Shown piece after piece: positions 16,512-24,630 of a stretch of DNA of 44,808 nt. Origin of the DNA: CAYLLT01 sp964591605 (GTDB taxonomy: Bacteria > Planctomycetota > Phycisphaerae > UBA1845 > PWPN01); the NCBI GenBank assembly GCA_964591605.1, contig CAZQEN010000013.1, positions 1-44,808 of the forward strand, written 5' to 3'. The number at the start of each line of letters is the position of its first letter. Positions within the stretch are counted from its first letter, which is position 1. A program made the position numbers and the translations under genes. Below the pieces are notes generated by a model. The model worked only from the letters and a program-made list of their open reading frames with translations, ran no database searches and had not been told where the DNA came from.

Positions 16512-16559
16512 GAAAGTGAGAAGGTGAGAAGCTGGGAAAGTGAGAAAGCGAGAGAGTCA
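16512..16559. repeat. Degenerate GA-rich octamer tandem repeat
   Basis: Six consecutive 8-mers: GAAAGTGA, GAAGGTGA, GAAGCTGG, GAAAGTGA, GAAAGCGA, GAGAGTCA. Intergenic, between fur and lpxI. Confidence 0.8.
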
Positions 16560-16621
16560 GCGGGCCTTCGGAGACGAGTCGATTCCGGGCAGAGGATTGC
16601 GACGGCTTTCAGTCGTGCGGC

Positions 16622-17467
16622 TCAGTCGGTCGCCGCATGGGCGACGACGACGATGCCTCGTTTTTCCGCCTGCTGCACGACCTGATCCTGATCGATCATG
16701 AGCGTTTTGCCGGCCTCGATGACGAGCGCTTTGGCCCCGTGTTTGTGCAGGTTCTCGATGGTATCGGGGCCGACGGTGGGGACGTCGAAGCGGTTGTCCT
16801 GGTTGGGCTTGGCGACCTTGATGAGCGTCCAGCCGCCGTGGCGGCAGAGCTGGCCGGCCCGCTCGATCATGCGGTCGGTGCCCTCGATGGCCTCGACGGC
16901 GATGACCTCCTGCTCCTTGACGGCGATGGACTGGCCGATGTCCAGGCGGCCCATCTCCTTGGCGATTCGCCAGCCGAACTCGATGTCGCGCAGCAGGGCG
17001 GGCGAGGGTTGTTGTTTCGTGAGCACGCCCGGGCCGGGGAGGTGTTCGCGGCAGTATTGGAGTGAGTCGGTCAAGGTGATGCCTCGGCGCTGCATGTGGT
17101 CGGCCGTCGCCCGCAGGATCGTGTCGTTGCGGCGGTCGGCGACCTCGAAGAACCACAGTTTAATGCTCGTCCAGTCCGGCAGGTAGCGGAGCAGGCGGAA
17201 CCGGCCGTACATCTCCGACTTTCGAACCGAGCCGGCCATGATGGCCTCGCGCACCCCGTGCTTTTGGAAAATGCGGATCCACCGCCCCAGCCGTACGACG
17301 CCCGACCAGTGGAATCGGTCGGCCAGCTCGCGGATGGACGGGTCGGTCAGGCCGCGGAGGGCGACGATCACGACCGGCCGTCCGGCCTGGCGCGCGCCCT
17401 GTGCGACGAGGAACGGAAACCGCCCCGCGCCGGCGATGATGCCGAGGGGGGTACGCTGAGTATCCAT
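16622..17467 (-). CDS. lpxI: UDP-2,3-diacylglucosamine pyrophosphatase LpxI
   Basis: The 281-aa protein is of the LpxI (DUF1009) family, which hydrolyses UDP-2,3-diacylglucosamine to lipid X in lipid A synthesis, replacing LpxH in many bacteria. The N-terminal GIIAGAGRFPFLVAQGA, the central GSVRKSEMYGRF and the C-terminal catalytic segment (VEAIEGTDRMIERAG, KVAKPNQDNRFDVPTVGPDTI) with its Asp-rich residues are all present. I chose ATG 17467; the frame extends to a GTG at 17494, but that stretch is repeat-like DNA and lacks an SD. It acts at the inner membrane in the same pathway as the neighbouring lpxD. Confidence 0.93.
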   Translation of the reverse strand: MDTQRTPLGIIAGAGRFPFLVAQGARQAGRPVVIVALRGLTDPSIRELADRFHWSGVVRLGRWIRIFQKHGVREAIMAGSVRKSEMYGRFRLLRYLPDWTSIKLWFFEVADRRNDTILRATADHMQRRGITLTDSLQYCREHLPGPGVLTKQQPSPALLRDIEFGWRIAKEMGRLDIGQSIAVKEQEVIAVEAIEGTDRMIERAGQLCRHGGWTLIKVAKPNQDNRFDVPTVGPDTIENLHKHGAKALVIEAGKTLMIDQDQVVQQAEKRGIVVVAHAATD

Positions 17468-17570
17468 TGAAACCACAGAAGGACGCAGATTCACGCAGAT
17501 GAGATTAGCGTTGGTCGGACAGTTGCGGAAGCGGGGGCCTCACCGGCATCGGAGAGCACACATTTGAAGT

Positions 17571-17726
17571 TCAGTCCTCGAAGAACTCGGCGACCCTGCA
17601 GGAAAGCCCGGGCAGGACCAACTCATCAGCCACCATGCTGTTCTCATCGAGCACCCGCGGTGGCGCATCGTCGGCAAAAACATGCACGTTGCGTTTGCGC
17701 GGGTCCACAATCCATACGCGGGCATT
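17571..17726 (-). pseudogene. C-terminal remnant of a Uma2-family nuclease
   Basis: About 51 codons read VWIVDPRKRNVHVF through VLPGLSCRVAEFFED and then stop, which is the C-terminal core strand and tail typical of Uma2/DUF820 PD-(D/E)xK proteins. The upstream catalytic half (Glu, Asp, ExK) is missing; before it lies the lpxD coding region in another frame. The fragment begins exactly where the lpxD stop occurs, overlapping it by 2 bp, so lpxD's stop was probably set by the junction. There is no start codon or RBS of its own. Confidence 0.7.
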
Positions 17727-18810
17727 ACCGCGGTTTGTCCTCGCCGTTCGATGGCGCCGGCCTGAAGCCAAGCCGCTCGAGCAGATGGCCGAACTCGCTG
17801 CGGAGGCGGAGGACTTCCTTTTTGATCTGAGGAAGCTTCTGGAGGGCGGCGACCTGGCGTTTGCATTCGTGGATGGGGATAGCCGGGGCGCCCAGGACGG
17901 TGATGCCCGGCTCGATGGAGTTGGTGACGCCGGCCTTGGCCCCGACGGTGACGTTGTCGCCGATGGCGATGTGGCCGACGACGCCGGCCTGGCCGGCCAT
18001 GGTGACGTGGCGGCCCACGGTGACCGAGCCGGCGATGCCGACCTGGGCGACGAACATGCAGTCGGGGCCGATCTTGGTGCCGTGGCCGACGGCGATGAGG
18101 TCGCTGAACTTGGTGCCGGCGCCGATGATGGTGCTGCCGAGCGTGGCGCGGTTGATGGTGCAGTTGGCGCCGAGCTCGACGTCATCGGCGATGACCACGT
18201 TGCCGATCTGAGGGATCTTGACCCACTTCTCGCCGACGGGGGCGTAGCCCAGGCCGTCTTCGCCGATGACCGTGCCCGCGTGAATCGTCACGCGGTCGCC
18301 CAGGACGCAGTCTTCGTAGATGACGACGTTGGGGAAGAGCGTGACGTCGCGCCCGATGCGGCAGCGGCGGGCGATGTAGACGCCGGGGTAGATGGTGGCG
18401 TTCTCGCCGATCTGCACGTCGTCCTCGATGTGCACGCCGGGAGCGATGTTGGCGGCCGGGCCGATGCGGGCGGTGGGGGCGATGCAGGCTCCGGCGGCGA
18501 TGCCCCAGGCCGGGTGGTGCCGGTAGCCGTGGAGGCGCACCATCGCAGCGGTGACGGCGGCGTAGGGATCGCGGGTGCGGAGCAGGGTCATGCGGCGCGG
18601 GGCCTGGAGCTCGGGGCGAACCAGGACGGCGGACGCCCTGGTGCTCACTAGATCTTTTTCGTACTTCGGGTTGGAGAGGAAGCTGATCTGGCCGTCGGTG
18701 GCGTCTTCGAGGGTGGCGACGGAATGAATGCGAACGGAGGCGTCGCCATCCACCTCGCACGGGATGTTCTGCGATCCGAGGAAATCCGCCAATTCGGCCA
18801 GTGTGAGCAT
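17725..18810 (-). CDS. lpxD: UDP-3-O-acylglucosamine N-acyltransferase LpxD
   Basis: The 361-aa acyltransferase of lipid A synthesis adds the second 3-hydroxyacyl chain from acyl-ACP to UDP-3-O-acylglucosamine. The N-terminal uridine-binding domain (SVATLEDATDGQISFLSNPKY) is followed by left-handed beta-helix hexapeptide repeats (~115-310). The catalytic His is in LIAVGHGTKIG, and the C-terminal helix (RQVAALQKLPQIKKEVLRLRSEFGHLLERLG) completes it. ATG 18810 has a TTGACC/TATTAT promoter upstream. It lies upstream of lpxI on the same strand, with a Uma2 remnant inserted between them. The last residues may differ from the ancestral protein because the stop sits at the remnant junction. Confidence 0.95.
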   Translation of the reverse strand: MLTLAELADFLGSQNIPCEVDGDASVRIHSVATLEDATDGQISFLSNPKYEKDLVSTRASAVLVRPELQAPRRMTLLRTRDPYAAVTAAMVRLHGYRHHPAWGIAAGACIAPTARIGPAANIAPGVHIEDDVQIGENATIYPGVYIARRCRIGRDVTLFPNVVIYEDCVLGDRVTIHAGTVIGEDGLGYAPVGEKWVKIPQIGNVVIADDVELGANCTINRATLGSTIIGAGTKFSDLIAVGHGTKIGPDCMFVAQVGIAGSVTVGRHVTMAGQAGVVGHIAIGDNVTVGAKAGVTNSIEPGITVLGAPAIPIHECKRQVAALQKLPQIKKEVLRLRSEFGHLLERLGFRPAPSNGEDKPR

Positions 18811-18860
18811 GCCAGACGTTTCGCTGAACGGACCGGCGCCGCACCGGCACCGGAGGCTCT

Positions 18861-18890
18861 ATAATACCCCAGAATCGGCGCGCGGGTCAA
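18861..18890 (-). promoter_or_regulatory. lpxD promoter
   Basis: On the minus strand, -35 TTGACC (18885-18890) and -10 TATTAT (18861-18866) are 18 bp apart, ~50 bp before the lpxD ATG. Confidence 0.6.
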
Positions 18891-19057
18891 CGGCGTCACA
18901 TTGGGAGCGCGGCGGCTGTGACGCCGCTTTCCATTGCGGCGGAGCCGCCGGATGCGCGGGAGATGACCGCCCTGATTCTGCCCTCTCCTTCGGGCAGGGC
19001 GCTCCACGCCGAAGCCCAAGCGGCGTCGGGGCTGCCGCACTCCAAAAGGGGGATCGG

Positions 19058-20791
19058 ATGAAGAACGCGAATGTGGCCAGTCTGCTCGACCAGATCGCGG
19101 ATCTGCTGGACTTCAAGGGGGAGAACCCGTTCCGGGTCAACTCCTACCGTCGGGCGGCGCGGGCGATCAAGGAGCTGCGCGAGGACGTGGCTGCGGTGGC
19201 CGCGCGGGGGGAGCTGCGCACGATTTCCGGGGTCGGCGACACCATCGCTGAGAAGATCCAGGAGTATCTGACGACGGGCGAGGTCCGCGCGCACCAGGAG
19301 CTGGCGGCGCAGTTTCCACCCGCGCTGCCCCGGCTGCTCGAGCTGCCCGGGCTGGGCCCCCGGAAGGTGGCGGTGCTCTACGAGAAGCTCAAGGTGGGCA
19401 GCATCGAGGATCTGAAGGCGGCGATCGAATCGGGTGCGGTCGAGAAGCTGCCGGGGTTCGGCAAAAAGACTGCGCAGAAGCTGATGGAGGGCATCGCGTT
19501 TCTGGCCGCGTCCTCGGGGCGGACCCTGCTGGCCGAGGCCTGGAGAATCGCGGAAGACGTGCGGGCGGGCGTGCGCGGGATTCCCGGCGCCGGACGGGTG
19601 GAGGTCGCGGGTTCGCTGCGCCGGGGGTGCGAGACGATCGGCGACATCGACCTGCTCTGTGATGCCTCCGGGGGCGGGGCGGTCATTCGGGCTTTCACGC
19701 GCCTTCCCCAGGCGAGCAGCGTGCGGGCGGCGGGCGAGACGAAGGGCTCAATCCTGGTGCCCAGATCGCGGGGCGGGGAGATCCAGGTCGATCTGCGGGT
19801 CGTGCCGTCCGAGTCGTTCGGGGCGGCCTGGCAGTACTTCACCGGCTCGAAGGAGCACAACGTCCGGCTGCGCCAGCAGGCGATCGACAAGGGGTGGCGG
19901 CTCAACGAATACGGGCTGTTCGAGGGCGAAAAGCAGATCGCCGGGCGCCAAGAGGAGGACATCTACCGTGCACTCGGCATGCAGTGCCCTCCGCCCGAGC
20001 TGCGCGAGGATCGGGGGGAGTTTGATTCGATGCCGCAGGAGCGTGACCTGGTGGCGCGGGCGCACATCCGCGGCGACCTGCACGTGCACACCGATGCCAG
20101 CGACGGACGGGCCACGCTCGAGGAGATGGTCGCGGCGGCCCAGGCGCTGGGGTACGAGTACCTCGCGATCACCGATCATTCCCGCAGCTCCGTGATTGCC
20201 GGCGGTCTGTCGATCGAGGCCCTGCTGGAGCACGCGGCCCGCGTGCGGGAGATGAACCGACGTGTGAAGGGCATCACGCTGCTGGCGGGGACCGAGTGCG
20301 ACATTCTCTCCGACGGTACGCTTGATTATCCCGACGAGGTGCTCGCCCAGCTCGACTGGGTGGTGGCGAGCATCCACGCCGCCCAGGGCCAGGACCGCGC
20401 GCGGCTCATGAAACGCACAATCGCCGCGCTCGAGAATCCGTACGTGTGCGTGCTGGGGCATCCATCCGGACGGCTGCTGGGCCAGCGCGATGCGATGGAC
20501 CTCGACTGGGAGGAGGTGGTGCGCACGGCCGCACGGACGGGCACCGCGCTGGAGGTGAACAGCTCCTATAAGCGGCTCGACCTCAAGGACGTGCACGTGC
20601 GGATGGCCATGGACGCGGGGTGCTGGATCGCGATCGACACCGATTCGCATTCCACCGGCGAGCTCGAGCAGATCTCGCTGGGCGTGCAGACCGCGCGGCG
20701 GGGCTGGTGCCTCCGCGAGCGCGTGGTGAACACGCTGCCGCTGGCCAGGCTGCAGGAATGGGTGCGGGCAAAGCGCGAGCGGGCGCGGTGA
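19058..20791 (+). CDS. polX: DNA polymerase X with PHP domain
   Basis: The 577-aa PolX should act in base-excision or gap-filling repair, with 3'-5' exonuclease or AP-endonuclease activity from the PHP domain. HhH motifs (ISGVGDTIAEKI, LPGLGPRKVAVLY, LPGFGKKTAQKL) fill ~55-140. The nucleotidyltransferase core AGSLRRGCETIGDIDLL (184-200) supplies the metal-binding D196 and D198, and D245 (QVDLRVV) is a likely third. The PHP domain starts at GDLHVHTDASDG (339-350) with ITDHS at 371-375 and later HPSGR and DTDSH motifs. ATG 19058 has AGGGGGA 7 nt upstream; the frame stays open upstream, but that region is intergenic-like. It is transcribed divergently from lpxD. Confidence 0.95.
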   Translation: MKNANVASLLDQIADLLDFKGENPFRVNSYRRAARAIKELREDVAAVAARGELRTISGVGDTIAEKIQEYLTTGEVRAHQELAAQFPPALPRLLELPGLGPRKVAVLYEKLKVGSIEDLKAAIESGAVEKLPGFGKKTAQKLMEGIAFLAASSGRTLLAEAWRIAEDVRAGVRGIPGAGRVEVAGSLRRGCETIGDIDLLCDASGGGAVIRAFTRLPQASSVRAAGETKGSILVPRSRGGEIQVDLRVVPSESFGAAWQYFTGSKEHNVRLRQQAIDKGWRLNEYGLFEGEKQIAGRQEEDIYRALGMQCPPPELREDRGEFDSMPQERDLVARAHIRGDLHVHTDASDGRATLEEMVAAAQALGYEYLAITDHSRSSVIAGGLSIEALLEHAARVREMNRRVKGITLLAGTECDILSDGTLDYPDEVLAQLDWVVASIHAAQGQDRARLMKRTIAALENPYVCVLGHPSGRLLGQRDAMDLDWEEVVRTAARTGTALEVNSSYKRLDLKDVHVRMAMDAGCWIAIDTDSHSTGELEQISLGVQTARRGWCLRERVVNTLPLARLQEWVRAKRERAR

Positions 20792-20831
20792 CACCGCGAC
20801 GACGGCATTCGCTGGCATGCCGGAAGCGGTG

Positions 20832-21329
20832 TCAGCGGGGCTTCCAGACGGTCAATCCGGGGACGGGGTCGAAGTCATCGTCGTTGGTGGCCAGGTGGGT
20901 CAGGCCGTGACGCTGCATCATCGCCACGATCAGGGCGTCGTTCGTGAGCAGACGGTGCTGAACGCCCAGGCGCATGGCCTCGCGGAGGAGGGACGCGTCC
21001 ACAGGAAGGACGTTCATCGGCACGATGCTCAGTCGTTCCATCGCGACCGGATACTCGACCAGTCGGGCGATGATCTCAGGATGGTGGTTCAGGTAGCCGA
21101 TTAAGCCGGCGCGATCCCGGCCGGTCAACTGCGCTACCTCGGAGATCATGACCTTGTGCACGGTGTCACTGAGAACCGGGACGCTCACTGAAATCGAGAG
21201 GTCGCCGGCCATGACACGGTCGAGGAACCGCAGGCAATGCTCGGAAGCCCCGAGAGTTGGAACGAGAGCATAATAGAGGATCGTCGAGTCTATAAAGCAG
21301 GCCGTTCCATCCGGAAGGTCGAGCGCCAT
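20832..21329 (-). CDS. PIN-domain ribonuclease toxin (VapC-like)
   Basis: The 165-aa PIN-domain protein has acidic residues in the expected places: ACFIDSTIL (D14), PVLSDTVHKV (D55), LTNDALIVA (D131) and ATNDDDFD (D150-152), which form the Mg-binding site of VapC RNases. The second acidic residue is Asp where Glu is more common. It starts 3 bp after the stop of the antitoxin gene, typical of toxin-antitoxin operons. Targets are probably tRNA or rRNA, by analogy. Expression should depend on the shared promoter upstream of the antitoxin. Confidence 0.88.
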   Translation of the reverse strand: MALDLPDGTACFIDSTILYYALVPTLGASEHCLRFLDRVMAGDLSISVSVPVLSDTVHKVMISEVAQLTGRDRAGLIGYLNHHPEIIARLVEYPVAMERLSIVPMNVLPVDASLLREAMRLGVQHRLLTNDALIVAMMQRHGLTHLATNDDDFDPVPGLTVWKPR

Positions 21330-21332
21330 GAC

Positions 21333-21557
21333 CTATGATTCCTGGAGATCGAACTCCGGGTCCTGTGCGATGGCATTCGAAAGTTCGGGGGCGATGTGGA
21401 TACTCAAGGGTCGGAAACGCTGCGGTTCCGCGGTCGGTTCGACCGCGGTTGGTTCGATGGGCTCAAGCGTCACGCGCAAGCGTGTTCCGACCGCCAGACC
21501 GGTCGGTTCATCCGGGATGATGGCCTTGCCGTCGAAATGCGCATTGAGAGTCACCAT
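21333..21557 (-). CDS. AF2212/DUF104-like antitoxin
   Basis: The 74-aa protein begins MVTLNAHFDGKAIIPDEP and continues GLAVGTRLRVTLEP, a match to the AF2212/DUF104-type antitoxin N-terminal beta-strand motif (AxFDGKxIxPDEPxxLxxGTRxRVTxE). The C-terminal half (LSIHIAPELSNAIAQDPEFDLQES) would wrap the PIN toxin. It precedes the toxin with a 3-bp gap. A short gene, so small that it is easily missed in a frame otherwise open as a shadow of the upstream dehydrogenase region. The function is inferred from the motif and neighbour. Confidence 0.85.
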   Translation of the reverse strand: MVTLNAHFDGKAIIPDEPTGLAVGTRLRVTLEPIEPTAVEPTAEPQRFRPLSIHIAPELSNAIAQDPEFDLQES

Positions 21558-21564
21558 ATGTCGT

Positions 21565-21594
21565 ATTCTATCGGTCGGCGCAGTCCGATCGCAA
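21565..21594 (-). promoter_or_regulatory. Toxin-antitoxin promoter with operator-like inverted repeat, apparently leaderless
   Basis: On the minus strand -35 TTGCGA (21589-21594) and -10 TAGAAT (21565-21570) are 18 bp apart. ATCGG (21570-21574) and CCGAT (21585-21589) form an inverted repeat between them, a possible operator for autoregulation. The -10 ends 7 nt before the antitoxin ATG, so the mRNA would start at or next to the start codon. Confidence 0.55.
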
Positions 21595-21742
21595 ATACAA
21601 ATAAATGAACCGGGAGCTTGCCGATTCGCCTGGTGGCGGCGGGGGGGGCCTTTCCGGCTGATCTCCTGGCTCAGTCCGAGACGGTTCCCGCTCTTACTGC
21701 TTTCCTCGTTCTCCAAGATCCCCATGCCAGACAGTCCGGGAA

Positions 21743-22738
21743 TCACCGCAGGTGGTGGCGGTTGACGCAGTTGCGCGGGGGCTGGCCGCGGAGGACGCGG
21801 GCGACCTCTTCGGCGGCTTTGCGGCGCATTTCGACCAGCGCTCCCTCTGAATAGAACGCCGTGTGCGGGGTGATCGCCAGGTTGATGGGCGGGTCGTGGT
21901 CCTGCTGCCAGAGGCGGATGAGCGGCATGTCGCCGGTGGGCGGTTCGGCCGGCAGGACATCGATACCGGCCCCGGCGAGGCGCCGCTGCTCGAGCGCGTG
22001 GGCCAGGGCGTCCACGTCCACGACCGGGCCGCGGGAGGTGTTCACCAGGATGGCGGTCGGCTTCATTTTCGCGAGGGCGGCCGCATCGATCATGCCCCGC
22101 GTCTCGTCGGTCAGAGGCACGTGCAGCGACACCACATCGCTGTCGCGCAGGAGCGCGTCCAGGTCGGCCATCTCGACGCCGAGGGCTTTGTCGATGCCGG
22201 CAGGGATGTACGGGTCGCAGGCCAAGACGCGCATGCGCAGGGCCTTGGCGCGGAGGGCGGTGGCGGTGCCGATGCGGCCCAGGCCGATGATGCCCATGGT
22301 TGCGCCGGCCAGGCGGATCTGCGGGGCGACGGCCAGGTAATTCCAGGGCTCGAGCCGGTGCCGCAGCCGCCGCTCGGCCAGCAGCAGCCCCCGGTTGCAC
22401 GCCAGCATGAGCCCGATCGCGTGGTCCGCCACCTCGTCAACGCCGTAGTCGGGAACATTGCAGACCGCGATGCCGCGCCGTCCGGCGGCCGCGAGGTCGA
22501 CGTTGTCGTAGCCCGCTCCCGCCCGCACGATCACGCGGCAACGCTGCAACGCTTCAACGACTGTTGAAGGGATCGCGACCTCGTGGAAGACGATCAGGGC
22601 GTCGGCATCGGCTCCACGCTCGACCACGTCGCCCGGCCTGCGGGCCAGGAGGCAATCGACCCTGGAGAGGCCGGCCAGTGCCGTCTCCTCAATGGTCAGC
22701 GGCGGCTGGATGTAGTCGGTCAGGCATGTGCGGAACAT
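21743..22738 (-). CDS. D-isomer 2-hydroxyacid dehydrogenase family protein (CtBP-like)
   Basis: The 331-aa protein is a 2-hydroxyacid dehydrogenase. The NAD-binding motif GLGRIG (152-157) and acidic D175 (ACDPY) indicate NAD preference. The catalytic triad is R236 (NTSRGPVVD), E265 (PAEPP) and H292 (TPHTAF). The overall pattern (VRAGAGYDNVDLAAAGRRGI, NVPDYGVDEVADHAIGL) fits the CtBP-like/C-terminal-binding-protein-type subgroup more than classical SerA. The substrate is unknown; no serine pathway genes are nearby. The gene reads away from the radical SAM gene, and both have starts within 180 bp. Confidence 0.9.
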   Translation of the reverse strand: MFRTCLTDYIQPPLTIEETALAGLSRVDCLLARRPGDVVERGADADALIVFHEVAIPSTVVEALQRCRVIVRAGAGYDNVDLAAAGRRGIAVCNVPDYGVDEVADHAIGLMLACNRGLLLAERRLRHRLEPWNYLAVAPQIRLAGATMGIIGLGRIGTATALRAKALRMRVLACDPYIPAGIDKALGVEMADLDALLRDSDVVSLHVPLTDETRGMIDAAALAKMKPTAILVNTSRGPVVDVDALAHALEQRRLAGAGIDVLPAEPPTGDMPLIRLWQQDHDPPINLAITPHTAFYSEGALVEMRRKAAEEVARVLRGQPPRNCVNRHHLR

Positions 22739-22845
22739 GGCGGGATATTAGCCCGGATGCTTCACCGCCCATAGGGCGCGGGGCGGATGCAGCAGCCTGG
22801 GCGGCCTACAGCGATCGGGTCAGTTCAAAGCAGCAGAAAAAGCGC

Positions 22846-22875
22846 TTGACAACCCTAACATTTACCTAATATAGT
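22846..22875 (+). promoter_or_regulatory. Sigma-70-type promoter of the radical SAM gene
   Basis: A perfect -35 TTGACA (22846-22851), 18-bp spacer, -10 TATAGT (22870-22875), ~44 bp before ATG 22919. Confidence 0.8.
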
Positions 22876-22918
22876 GTGCCGGCCACAGGGGTGGGGATGG
22901 CGCGGGTGAGGGTGGACC

Positions 22919-23947
22919 ATGAAGCGGTTGGATAATCCGCCGAATCCGTACGAGTCGACGCACCATGAGTGGCTCGAGCCGCCGCCGCCAGTGCAGATGG
23001 AGGTGTACGAGGAGCAGGCGCGGTCGATCCTGTCGGAGAACGACAGTCCGGACGTGGGGTTTCGCTGGAGCGTGAACCCGTATCGCGGGTGTCAGCACGG
23101 CTGCGTGTACTGCTATGCCCGGCCGACGCATGAATACCTGGGCTTCGGGGCGGGGACGGATTTCGAGACCCGGATCGTCGTGAAAACCAATGCGGCCGAG
23201 CGGCTCGACGAGGAGTTCCGTCAGCCGGGGTGGACGGGTGAGCTGGTTGCGATGTCGGGCGTGACCGACTGCTATCAGCCGCTGGAGGCGGTGTACGGGC
23301 TGACGCGGCGGTGTCTGGAAGTGTGCCTCACGTTCCGGAACCCGGTGGGCGTGGTGACCAAGTCGTTTCTGGTCTGCCGCGATATCGACGTGCTCTCGGA
23401 CCTGTCCCGGGTGACATCGGTGAGCGTGATGTTCAGCATTCCGTTTCGCGACGCGGAGACCGCCCGCACGATCGAACCGGGCGCACCGACCCCGGAGCGG
23501 CGGTTTGAGGCCATGCGACGGCTGGCGGATGCGGGCATTCCGGTCGGGATCATCGTGGCGCCGATCATCCCCGGTCTCAACGACAACGATGTCCCCGAGC
23601 TGCTGGCGCGAGCCGCCGACTGCGGGGCACAAACCGCGGGGCACATCGCCCTGCGTCTGCCGGGCAGCGTGGAGGCGGTGTTTTTCTCGCGGATTCGGGA
23701 TGTGTTTCCGCTGCGGGCGCAGCGGATCGAAAACCGTATCCGCGAGATCCGTGGCGGCCGCCTCTACGATGCCCGGTTCGGCCACCGCATGCACGGCACC
23801 GGGACGTACTGGATGTCGGTCGAGGAGCTGTTCGACCTCTCCGCGCGGCGGCACGGGCTGAACAGGCCGTTCTGCACGGAGCGCACGGACACGTTCCGGG
23901 TGCCCAACTCCACGCGGGCAGGGGCCCAGCTTCAGTTCATGTTCTGA
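22919..23947 (+). CDS. PA0069-family radical SAM protein
   Basis: The 342-aa radical SAM protein has the [4Fe-4S]-ligating CQHGCVYC (C58, C62, C65) in the context NPYRGCQHGCVYCYARPTH, which is typical of the PA0069/SplB-like subgroup. The sequence continues as an (beta/alpha)6-type core, with VMFSIPFRDAETARTIEPGAPTPERR and VIVAPIIPGLND-type strands. No known substrate; some relatives are fused to or near DNA-repair genes, and here it sits next to a PLD-like protein. GAGGGTGG lies before the ATG. It probably forms an operon with the PLD-like gene 32 bp downstream. Confidence 0.9.
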   Translation: MKRLDNPPNPYESTHHEWLEPPPPVQMEVYEEQARSILSENDSPDVGFRWSVNPYRGCQHGCVYCYARPTHEYLGFGAGTDFETRIVVKTNAAERLDEEFRQPGWTGELVAMSGVTDCYQPLEAVYGLTRRCLEVCLTFRNPVGVVTKSFLVCRDIDVLSDLSRVTSVSVMFSIPFRDAETARTIEPGAPTPERRFEAMRRLADAGIPVGIIVAPIIPGLNDNDVPELLARAADCGAQTAGHIALRLPGSVEAVFFSRIRDVFPLRAQRIENRIREIRGGRLYDARFGHRMHGTGTYWMSVEELFDLSARRHGLNRPFCTERTDTFRVPNSTRAGAQLQFMF

Positions 23948-23979
23948 CCGATCGGCATTTCGGCCGATACCTCACGGGC

Positions 23980-24558
23980 ATGGCTCGTCCGTCGGAAGCA
24001 CTGGAGCCGGCCACCGCGGCAGCGCGGGGCGAAGCCGAACTCGTGATCGGCCCGCAGCATTTTGCGCGCGTGGTGCGGGAAGGGCTGCTCAAAGCCCAGA
24101 CCAGCATCGATGTGGCGACGGCCGACTTCAAAGCAATGCTGGTGCCGAGCGCGTCCGGGCGCCGGGCGGCGTCGATCGTGCAGGTCTTCCGACGGCTCGC
24201 ACAGCGGGGCGTTGAGGTGCGATTGTTGCACAGCGGCGTGCCGAGCAGTGCGGCGCTGCGCGAACTCAAGCGCGAGCTGCCCGAGGCCGTCACCATCCGA
24301 AGATGCCCGCGGCTGCACGCGAAGGTGGTGATCGTCGATGCGGCGTGGATGTACCTGGGCAGTGCCAACCTGACCGGGGCCGGGCTGGGGGCCAAGGGGC
24401 CGACGCGCCGCAATTTCGAGCTCGGCGTCTGCACGCGGTCTTCGGCGCTGATCGACGCGGTGCTGGAGGAATACAACGCCATCTGGGAGGGGCGGCACTG
24501 CGAGGGTTGCGGGCGCCGCCATGTCTGTCCGGTGCCGCTGGAGGAGCCGGCGCTGTGA
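23980..24558 (+). CDS. PLD-like (single-HKD) protein with a C-terminal Cys cluster
   Basis: The 192-aa protein has one HKD motif, HAKVVIVD (H113, K115, D120), followed by the GSANLTGAG segment and FELGV typical of PLD-like nucleases such as Nuc/Zuc, which dimerise to make one active site. A C-terminal CEGCGRRHVC (C174, C177, C183) looks like a partial zinc or [Fe-S] site. It follows the radical SAM gene by 32 bp. The start at ATG 23980 lacks an obvious SD; GTG/ATG alternatives downstream would lose part of the fold. Whether it cuts DNA, RNA or lipid is not visible. Confidence 0.82.
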   Translation: MARPSEALEPATAAARGEAELVIGPQHFARVVREGLLKAQTSIDVATADFKAMLVPSASGRRAASIVQVFRRLAQRGVEVRLLHSGVPSSAALRELKRELPEAVTIRRCPRLHAKVVIVDAAWMYLGSANLTGAGLGAKGPTRRNFELGVCTRSSALIDAVLEEYNAIWEGRHCEGCGRRHVCPVPLEEPAL

Positions 24559-24630
24559 TGAGACAAATTGGGGGGATCATCGCAGCGGCATGCAGGCCGC
24601 GCGGGTCGCGAGGCGGTGACCATCAGCGGG

